A stretch of 64,000 bases of DNA from Aphrocallistes beatrix (Eukaryota > Porifera > Hexactinellida > Sceptrulophora > Aphrocallistidae). Below are positions 9,630 to 18,356 of the stretch, in pieces (positions within the stretch are counted from its first letter, which is position 1; each line of letters starts with the position of its first letter). Location: contig OY725498.1 of NCBI GenBank assembly GCA_963281255.1, positions 3,968,001 to 4,032,000 of the forward strand. The letters run 5' to 3'. The position numbers and the translations under genes were made by a program. The notes beneath the pieces were generated by a model. The model did not search any database, had not been told where the DNA came from, and saw only the letters and a list, made by a program, of their open reading frames with translations.

Positions 9630-12000
9630 TGATTATAGAAAATCTAACAAACAAACACAGTTATTCCATTAAAAATGATTAAATCTTCTCATAATTTGTG
9701 TAAAACTAGATATTTAAAGCTCTTTCCATTGAAATTTGAAACATTTCTAGTCGGGTTTTAAGAGGGTGCTGGATCTGGGATCTACTATCTCTAGAAGTCT
9801 ATAAATGATATGTTTTTACATTCTGTATCTAAGTTGACTAATTCTCGAATATGAATAATCAATCCGAGTATTCTCTGCATTGTAATGCTTGACATTTTAC
9901 AGTTATTGGCTAATCAGGTACCATGATTTCTGATTTCTTCGTGTGTCTCACGATTTTCGCTGTTATACGAGACCATTACTCACTATTATCTCACAACAGG
10001 TTTAGTGAAACCACAGATTGAGAGGTCTGCAGCTAATAAAAAGCCCTTTCAAACGGTGGAAGTGTGCTTCCACTTTCTTAGACACAATTGAAATATTGCT
10101 TCATATTCTTAAGAATGTGGAAGCATACTCCCATCCCAACTGTGGGAACTATGGTTGTCTCAGTTCTTTCACTAACTCCGTGGATAGTACACATAGCCTT
10201 GGCACACACACTCCTGCTGCCTAATGCAAACATGTACCGTCTTATTATATTAGTGTCTGCACAGACACCCTGTGGGTATTGTAGATAAAATTCTTTTAAG
10301 GAATTTAATCAATTAAGGACAATTTTTCGAGAATAAAATATTAGTTTTTGATCAATTAGAGATGATCTCTTATAAAACTAAATAAGAATCAGATCAATAT
10401 CTATAAAATTCTTAACAGCTGTACGAATGCTCCCTCTAATTTTTTTAGGCTGTAAATCACCGAAAAAATGACGGACCCGGAGTCACCACTGATTATTAAA
10501 GGAAATCGGAAATGTGTCTCGAGCACCTACTTCCAATAGTCTCCTATCTAGGTAGTTTACCTGTATGTACTATAAGATATGTTTACATTTTACACTTAGC
10601 CGGATTTTGTTGCCGATTCTTAGAGGGAGCACTGGTTCCAACTAAAGTCCTAATTTCAGACTTGATGCTACTCAACCAGTTCAACATCCACTGCTCAAAT
10701 TAATTTGAAATAAATGATACTTCATCAGTTTATAGTCCATAGGTTAATAGTATAATTAAAATATAGTGTTATAAGAAGATAATGTGTTGTAATGAGAGAG
10801 ATGATGATGGAATATAAAATAAAAGAATATCTCAAACTATAATTCATTAATGAAACTAGCTCCCTTCAAGCTGCATAGTGAGTGCTGCTCTGAGAAGTGT
10901 CGCTTGTGCTTGTGTGGAATATTGACTTGATCAGTTTCAAAATCTAATCGAGGCATTCCATTAACACCACCTGGTTGTTGTGAGAATAGTGAACTCTGAA
11001 ATGAATTGGAGTAATGAGAACGCTGAGACCGTTTCCAATCTTGGCTAGCTGTCTTCTCTACTGTGCACCAACTCTCTGTATTCATCTAGCTAACTTGGAA
11101 GCTGAATCTCGTATTTGGAAATATAAATTAGTGTAAAAGTTTGAAAATACGTTTATTTGCAGATGAAAACATTCGCATCATTACTTTCTAAGTACGCAAG
11201 CAACATTCTATATGGTTAATAGCTATATAAGAGTAATCGACGAAAACCCAAAAGAAATTCCGAACAAGACCAAATATCAGTGAAGTTAATCAAAGGCATC
11301 CTTCAAAACATATTAAAAGTCCAAGAAATTTCAAGTTTCGGAAGACAGATGTTTGACCCCCGATGTCCGAAAATCCGATTCTTGATACAATTCTCTTTGG
11401 AATTGTTTAGAATTGGTGATATTAACTAATTAGAGATATTCTATGCTAATGAAATGTCAAATAGGACTCGATATATACATAGAAGAAAAGATTTACCAAA
11501 TCAGACAATCCGTTCAAAAGTTATAATCAAATAATTACGCAGTACGGACAAAATTTCCACATTTAGCGGTCCGTTGAAATACCATAACTTCTAAAAGCTA
11601 TAACTTTTAGAGCTTAGCTTTAGTGATTAAAAACTGTAGGAACAGAAATCTCCTATACCTTGATGATACTATATTTAGAGCTAAAACCTATGAATTATAA
11701 GATTGCCATTTCTAAAAGCAAATTAGAAATTAGGGTTTTTTTTCGAAATTTCTAAAAAAAAAATTCAGATTCAAAATATACGTCTAAGCTTCGAAAATGT
11801 ACTGTGGCGTTTTATTATTGATATTAAAGCTCATTATCATTGATTTTAGAGATTAATATCTAACTTTTTGCTGAATATACGATGTCATTTTCGTTCAATA
11901 TTAATGGGAATACGTAGTACGCTATACTTCCTAAACTGCAGTTTATGCTGCTCGTAGCGTAATTACTATATAACAACCAGAGATATGGAACTTTCGCTTC
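9630..12000. other. AT-rich intergenic region, no supported gene apart from one weak small frame
   Basis: I see no domain-bearing frame here. The only candidate is an 82-codon minus-strand frame (10837-11085), listed separately. The rest is AT-rich, with homopolymer runs (for example 11735-11765) and no clear repeat ends. Confidence 0.5.
10837..11085 (-). CDS. Possible small protein of 82 residues, unrecognised
   Basis: The ATG at 11085 opens 82 codons, directly preceded by an acceptor-like 'gttagctag'. The product is polar, rich in Ser, Gln, His and Lys ('SNSFQSSLFSQQPGGVNG', 'NIPHKHKRHFSEQHS'), with no signal peptide or membrane segment. Composition is less AT-skewed than the neighbouring DNA, which argues mildly for coding. 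No family is recognised and no AATAAA was seen just downstream. It may be chance. Confidence 0.3.
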   Translation of the reverse strand: MNTESWCTVEKTASQDWKRSQRSHYSNSFQSSLFSQQPGGVNGMPRLDFETDQVNIPHKHKRHFSEQHSLCSLKGASFINEL

Positions 12001-12014
12001 CAGTTTATAGTTTA

Positions 12015-13305
12015 TTATTGTTATATAGCAATAACATTCCAGCTATTTCCAATACTTCAAATCATAATCATTCATGCGAGAATAATCACATAATGTAAGT
12101 GGGTCTAAACCTAGGAGATGAATCCCTCTGGTTTCCATTAACTATTAGTTTCGTCGCTCATGTTAATTCTTGTAATCGAAAACACCGACAGTAGGCATGA
12201 TTGTAAACGACAGTTTCTTCACCTCAGCGACAAAATTTGAATCGCAGAATTTCCAAATTTTTACACTGAGTATATTTACCCGTATGTATGTCAAAATGTT
12301 GCAAGCAACTTTTTTACATCTTGTGTGTTGAATTATTCCATGCGGTTTTGTTTTTGCAACGTGTATGGTGACTTTAAATTCAGAGTAAAGTTATCTGTTG
12401 ATAATTTTAATTTGTTCATGCATCCTAATGAATAAGCTGTAGTGCATCATATCGTAGTATCAAGGGAAGATGAGGGGAATGAATAAATCTAATGGAAATA
12501 GGGGAAATCCCACCCTACATTTCTCAACCATAAATGCATATCTTCAATCAAATTACAAGTATCATATCAAAAGATTGTAACCTTACTCTAGGGGTCCGAA
12601 TAAACGAACCCCCGCTTATTTAGTCACGAATTTTGAACCTTTATTAACTTTCGTAAGTTGAATTTGTTGGATAAAACTTTCTAAATCAAATTACGAAAGT
12701 AAATAAGCGGGGGGTCGTTTATTCAAACCCCTAGTGATGTTACGAACTTTTGATTTGATATTATAATTTGATCGAAGATATGCATTTGTGGTTGAGAAAT
12801 GTAGGGTGGGATTTCCCCTATTTCCATTAGATTTATCCATTTCCCCATCTTCCCTTGATACTACGATATGATGCACTACAGCTTATTAACTAGGATGCAT
12901 GAACAAATTAAAATTATCAACATATAACTTTACCCTGAATTTAAAGTCACCATACACGTTGCAAAAACAAAACCGCATGGAATAATTCAATACACAAGAT
13001 GTAAAAAGTTGCAACATTTCGACATACATACGGGTAAATACTATACTCAATGTAAAAATTTGGAAATTCTGCGATCCAAATTTTGTCGCTGAGGTGAAGA
13101 AACTGTCGTTTACAATCATGGCTACTGTCGGTGTTTTCGATTACAAGAATTAACACGAGCGACGAAACTAATAGTTAATGGAAACCAGAGGGATTAATTT
13201 CCTAGTTTTAAGATCCACCTACATTATTAGCGCATGAATGATCATAATTTAAAGTACCTATTGGAAATAGCTGTAATGTTATTGCTATATAACGCCAATT
13301 ATAAC
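12015..13305. mobile_element. Second large fold-back element, arms about 0.6 kb
   Basis: The interval is an imperfect palindrome. Landmarks repeated in inverse order include 'gttatatagcaataacatt' (about 12030 and 13280), 'ggtttccattaactattagt' (about 12130 and 13180), 'acgacagtttcttcacctca' (about 12205 and 13100) and 'aaatgtagggtgggatttcc' (about 12510 and 12800). Arms differ by scattered substitutions and small indels, so it is not recent. Frames seen in the arms (12886-13156) are by-products. At the centre lies a separate hairpin (12589-12732). No transposase is found. Confidence 0.85.
12589..12732. mobile_element. Tigger-like inverted-repeat core at the centre of the fold-back
   Basis: The ends read 'aggggtccgaataaacga' and 'tcgtttattcaaacccct', which are inverses with a few mismatches, followed inward by 'cccccgcttattta' and its inverse. 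This resembles pogo/Tigger MITE termini. It may be the central part of the larger palindrome or a later insertion at the loop. Confidence 0.5.
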
Positions 13306-13661
13306 CGAAAATAATGGCGGAAACGGAAAATATGTGAACAGCGAGGGCTGCCAATATAACAAAATTTGAACGATATAAGATTGCATTTAAGCTTTTTATG
13401 GTAGATCTCCCACTTTTAACCACGTATACTAGTCCATCCCTGGTCCAAGTTTTTTTGAACACGGCAGTGCCCTATGTATAGATTGCTATGGTAGACACTA
13501 AGCACTCGATCATATTCATTATGACCTATGGAACATCGCTTAGAAAGTATATTAACAAAGGAGATTTGGAATATGATAATACACTAAATCGACAATTAGG
13601 AATTCAAAGGTCCAAAACTAGTGATTAGCCAAAATCAAAATAATTTTTGCATATCGAAATG

Positions 13662-14896
13662 TTAGAATATGAGAAGTGAGTCTTCGTTGATAAGAACGAG
13701 TCTACCTTTGGAGTCCACACTGAGGCCACGTGGTTGAGTAATTCCTTTCGTAAATTCTTTAATCAACTTACCTTGACTGTTCAGAACAATAACAAACTTT
13801 CCAATATTGTCTGATATAATCAAATTATTTGCTTTATCTAGAGTAAATGCATATGGCTGATGAAAATGCTCGGGAATGGAATAATATGGTAAAAATGATA
13901 TTTTTGACTTTGAAAAAAAGTATAGTTGAAGAGAAATAAAAATGGATTCTCGGTTGTCAAAATGTATATCTCATCATTTGCGAGGATAATGTCTTGTGGA
14001 TGATACACAATTCCTTGTCCAAATTGGTTTTTAAATCAGAAATCCTTGCAGAATATTTGTACTCGATGGTTGTTATAATCGCACACGTAAATATCTTCAT
14101 TACTCCCATCAATTGCTATTCCTCCAGGAGCATTAAACTCTCCTTCTCCACTTCCTTTCTTACCCATCTGTGCGATAAAAGTGCCATCTAACTCATACAC
14201 TAACACACAATCAGTTCTCTGTCTCACAAACACTCTCTCTTTAAAAATGGCAATACAGATGGTTTTGTTCATTTTACCATCTCCATCTCGATGCCCAAAC
14301 TTGTACTGATATTTTCCTTCACTATTGAATACCTGAACTCTGTGGTTTTTACTATCACTTACGAATATATTACCAGAATTAGGCTCAATTGCCACTCCAT
14401 AAAGCTCGTTGAATTGTCGGTTACCTTTACCTTGATTACCGATTCTCACTACAGGATCTTCTTTCCCCTCATAATCTAGTAGAGGTAGAGATTTGGTGTT
14501 GGAACTTGTGGAGTTAAGCTTTCCAATGTTCTCTGCTAGATCCAAAATAGATCTGTCCCAGTCGAAAATAATTCGCTTTGAATTCCATTCAGATTCAGTC
14601 TCTTTCCGTGTTTCAGTAGTCATCTGGACGATGTTGCTTTGGAAACCTTTGAGTTTATCCGATTGAACAGTCTCTTGAGTGAGTTGCATCATTCGTTCAA
14701 GTTCTGAAAGAGATTGGTTGTACATTTCCTTTTCTCTCTTGAAGTTAACACTCAACTCTTCTAACTGTTGCAACAGTTCTAGCTTTCTCTTCTCTAAATA
14801 ATCGATCAATTCAGCAAAATTAGTTTCGATTTCCACCTTGACGCGTAAAATCTGATTTTCCAACCTTTCTATACCTGGATCATTCACAGCTGCCAT
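13662..14896 (-). pseudogene. Coiled-coil/NHL-repeat gene, copy C, broken
   Basis: The ATG at 14896 opens 286 codons with a coiled coil (residues ~10-110), the linker 'LDLAENIGKLNSTSS' and four good NHL blades ('LYGVAIEPNSGNIFVSDSKN', 'PGGIAIDGSNEDIYVCD'). Alignment by eye with copy B shows an in-frame TGA at 14036-14038 where B has a sense codon. The homologous sequence continues ('FGQGIVYHPQDIILANDEIY') but shifts frame once in an AT-rich stretch near 13900. It then runs through the last blades to a TAA at 13662-13664 ('GRLVLINEDSLLIF'). One nonsense codon plus one frameshift argue for a pseudogene, though a shortened four-blade product from the intact 5' part is possible. Confidence 0.75.
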
Positions 14897-15129
14897 TATT
14901 TCTAGAGTAGATGTATTCTATTTTTAAGATGTCTAAACAACAACATATAGCATAGGTATAGGATCTGTTAGGGTGGTAGAGCCATGGCCTTACCAATAAT
15001 TAATCAAAAGTCATTATTTTCTCAAATTCATAATGTAATTTGTTCAAAAGGCCCTACCAATCAATATTCCTAGTCTCTGTCCCTGAAGAGGACTCATAAT
15101 TATTATCTAGCATAGCCCTCTGAATATAA

Positions 15130-16216
15130 GGTCTGCCATCTAAATCTCAAAAATGGACCTGGTATGCGGTCGAAGATGGTTGAACTAATAATGATCAGCC
15201 TAAAATCTTTAAACATGCAGAATAGAGCTTAGTAATGTATTACCAGCAAATATAAATTTGGCGGCGAAGTACCCAAATCCGTTGCTAAAATTTTGATTAG
15301 TCATCATATGATTGCGCAATAGGTTATATCATAGCCTACTCTAATAATGCCTCACAGTAGACTGAAAATCATGGACTAGGGATGAAGTAGTAGCCGAATG
15401 GATTAATACACGATTAGCCTAAAATCGTTAATCATGCAGAATAGGCATTAAGAATGTATTACCAGCATATATAAACATGGCATCAAAGTACATATATCCG
15501 TTGTAAAAATTTCGATTAGTCATCATATCATTCCGCAACAGGTCATTCTAAGGACTTTAGCGATTTTCTAAGCTGTTTTAATCCTATTTCTAAATGGGAT
15601 TAAGGTGTGATTTTTGTGTAGAACCAAGATTGGTATGAGCATATTTGAAAAATTTAGAATTTTTCAATGGAATGTTGTTACATTCCTGCGTTGCTATGGT
15701 AAAGCATTTTGGTCAGTTTGGGCCATTTCGTGCAAACTGTAGAAACTAGGTCTTCAAATTTGATCGTGTTTGATAGGCAATGGACTACTTCCTATTAGGT
15801 GATAATACAACTTGAACTACTAAATTCAACGAGTTTTGAGTTATGGGTTGATTTTAAGAATGTGACTAAAACACTAAATTGTCGCATAACTCTATAGTCT
15901 GAATTTAGAGGTTTAAATTGTATTATTACCTAATAGGAAGTAGTCAATTTCCTATCAAAAAACGACCAAATTTGAAGACCTAGTTCTTACAGTTTGCAGG
16001 ATATAGCTCAAACTGATCAAAATGCTTTACCATAGCAACGTAGGAAGGTAACAACATTCCATTGAAAAATTCTAAATTTTTCAAATCAACTCGCACTAAT
16101 CTTAGTTCTACACAAAATAATACCTTAATAACATTTAGAAGTAGGCTTAAAACAGCTTAGAAAATTGCCAAAATCGTGCTTAAAATGACCTGTTCCGCAA
16201 TGATATGATGACTAAT
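15130..16216. mobile_element. Third fold-back element, right end truncated
   Basis: This is a relative of the 5.67-6.93 kb element. The palindrome centre is near 15820-15920, where 'cctattaggtgataatac' is mirrored by 'gtattattacctaatagg'. The left side carries two tandem copies of the terminal arm (15160-15325 and 15325-15560), both with 'gaactaat/ggattaat' and 'aatgtattaccagca'. The right arm stops abruptly at 16216, where a GC-rich 51-bp repeat begins. No coding sequence. Confidence 0.75.
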
Positions 16217-16267
16217 CACAAAGTGTCCGCCAGCCGCGCAGCGCAAGCAAGCGAAGCGCGCTTGTAA
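16217..16267. repeat. GC-rich 51-bp dispersed repeat, copy 1
   Basis: The sequence from 'cacaaagtgtccgccagc' through 'gcgcagcgcaagcaagcg' to 'cttgtaa' is repeated at 45442-45492 with one difference. It is strikingly GC-rich against the AT-rich background. It abuts the broken end of the fold-back element, so it is probably the terminus of another mobile element. Confidence 0.8.
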
Positions 16268-16640
16268 TAGTATAATATGCCAGGGTGCATTTACTGAGTA
16301 GATCGAGGAGTGTCATACTTTTTCAGAAGAGTGTCTAGCGATCGATCGCTCAAGTAACAAAGTTTTAATATACGCTTACTTGTTTAGAACATGGACATAC
16401 TAGTAGTATATGTACGTATGTAAAAGCCCAATTTCAATCCCCAAGTATTTCGAACATCAAGTTACAAAGATGGAACGAATTTGACCTGAGGGTTCTAGGA
16501 TCCAAAAATTTAAAAATTATAGCAGCACTCCACCTCCTCTCTCGGAAATTTGTTTAAATCTAATACTTTATAAAGTGATTTGGGCACCAAACAGAACAAT
16601 ATTTGTAATCAATGTAAATACAAACAAAAAACAGAAGTGA

Positions 16641-17252
16641 TTACAGAGCTAAACTCTCCAGCCTTTTCAGTTCAAGAAATAGTTCCATGGGGGTGTTAAT
16701 TTTCGGGGAAAGAAGTTTATTTCGGGATTTGATGTAGCTATTCAAAGGACCGACTTTCCTTTTAAATTCTTCAATCCGCATATACTTGTGTCGTGCCGCC
16801 GACACTTTTTGTCGCTTCTCCTCTAAAGCTGATTGGATGAGATTCTGAGTTCGAGTGCGAGTATCCATAACTTCTTCCAAACTGATCGGAGAACTCAGTT
16901 CAGATACTGCTTTATACCTATCAGGAATTAATTCTGAATTCAGACTCTCTCCCTTCAAAATTGTTTCAATTGCGTTCAGAGAATCAGTTGTTTCCACAGA
17001 AGTGTCAAATTTAAGCCGTAGATTCTCGTAAAATGCTTTCTCCTTTGCGAAGAGGTCTAGATAGAACTCACAGGATCTGGATTCGTCCAGAGAAAATGTA
17101 GCATTATAAGACTTGCGTTTAGCGCCCAATTGTGTCGCAGTGTCGTCTGACTGAGGTGTTGAGTGGTTGGGAGAGCGAAACTGGAGATCTACTAGGAATG
17201 TGGATCTCCTTCTGTAGGATTTCTTCTCATACGTTACATTCAGCTCCGCCAT
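16641..17252 (-). CDS. Unrecognised 203-residue protein with coiled-coil C-terminal half
   Basis: The ATG at 17252 gives MAELNVTYEKKSYRRRSTF... The N-terminal ~45 residues are basic and Ser/Thr-rich and likely disordered ('RSPNHSTPQSDDTATQLG'). From ~55 onward the protein is strongly helical and charged, with heptad-like stretches ('CEFYLDLFAKEKAFYENLRL', 'TQNLIQSALEEKRQKVSA', 'ELFLELKRLESLAL'). No signal peptide or membrane segment is visible. Codon use and composition differ from the flanking repeats, so I think the gene is real. The shape recalls small kinetochore or spindle-complex subunits, but I cannot name a family. Confidence 0.7.
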   Translation of the reverse strand: MAELNVTYEKKSYRRRSTFLVDLQFRSPNHSTPQSDDTATQLGAKRKSYNATFSLDESRSCEFYLDLFAKEKAFYENLRLKFDTSVETTDSLNAIETILKGESLNSELIPDRYKAVSELSSPISLEEVMDTRTRTQNLIQSALEEKRQKVSAARHKYMRIEEFKRKVGPLNSYIKSRNKLLSPKINTPMELFLELKRLESLAL

Positions 17253-18356
17253 CAATTCTATACAAATAGCAACACAGATAATGTTACAATGTGTTTTAGG
17301 TCATAACTCACATATTGAATTGGTCCGATTTGAAACATTTTTTTTCTGAAATGTTCAGAATTAAAGTTCTGATCGATATGAATAAACAACAACCAAAACA
17401 GTTCCAGTATCATTAAAATTAGCTAAAGTTTACTTAAAAAGAAATCAATTAAATTTTAGACGCTTCCTGATAGTCCAATTTATGCCAACTTCATATATTC
17501 TCTAAACCTGATAAATACCACAAAACGTTTTCTTGTAGGTTATTTGGGGATAATGGTGTCAGGGCTTCTCAACTATTTGTACTCATGACCAAAATTGGCC
17601 GCACTTTTGGATCGACTGATATGAATTACAGCGACTTTCAACTATATTTGAGTATACATCGTTATTTGACGTGTTTCAACTGCGTACTTGGATTTCTGAA
17701 ATTTACCAAGGGTGCATCGGGAAATTTCTCTGTGATCATCTTTGATCAAAATACCATAGTTTTAGAAACCCTGCTCTATATTGGATCTAGTAATAGGAGC
17801 TATACCAAAATTATAATTGGAATAAAATATAATAGCTCTGTGACCAGAAAAAATTTCCAATCGTATTTCATTCTAAGATATCCAGGTATCAGAGAGGAAC
17901 CATAAAAAGGCAAGATCAGAAGGGATGTTAGCATGATCAATTTCCGGGACAGGACGGAAATAGGTATTTTATCCGTCCTGTCCTGTAAATTAGACATGCC
18001 CAGATATTGTATTTCATCTTTATCACAATTTTATATATTTCTAGTTCAAGTTTAATTCACACAATGGATTTTGGGATTATTCCATTTTCAAATCTAATTA
18101 CCCTCTAATATTAAAAACTGAAGTTTTAAATAATTTATGTGATATAAAAACAAATTGGTTACAATCAAAACTATCATAACTCAATGATAGTATTACAGGA
18201 TAGGAGTGTTGAAAAGCAGAAATTTAAGAAATACAGTACAAATGGCAATAGCATTACAACAATATCCAACATTTGATGTACATAAGACACTCAATTCAGT
18301 CATTGAGTTAATATATACACGCTTGTACAACAGCTAAAATTAAGGCAGTGGCAAAT
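17253..18356. other. Intergenic region between the unknown gene and the FERM-PTP
   Basis: AT-rich sequence with one short palindromic MITE (17925-17999). A 106-codon plus-strand frame at 17585-17905 shows no domain features and I regard it as chance. No RNA gene is seen. Confidence 0.5.
17925..17999. mobile_element. Short palindromic MITE related to the 21.5-23.9 kb inverted repeats
   Basis: About 75 bp, starting 'tagcatgatcaatttcc' with 'gggacaggacgg' and ending 'ccgtcctgtcctg' with 'taaattagacatgccc'. The two halves are near-perfect inverses around 'aaataggtatttta'. The same GGCATG...TTTCC...GGGAC motif forms the long terminal repeats at 21476-21690 and 23715-23890. Confidence 0.7.

Noticed and set aside
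12886-13156. Two overlapping minus-strand frames of 77 and 69 codons
   Set aside because: They lie in one arm of the fold-back element and are mirrored by broken frames in the other arm; no protein features.
17585-17905. 106-codon plus-strand frame
   Set aside because: No domain, signal peptide or coding composition; AT-rich surroundings make frames of this size possible by chance.
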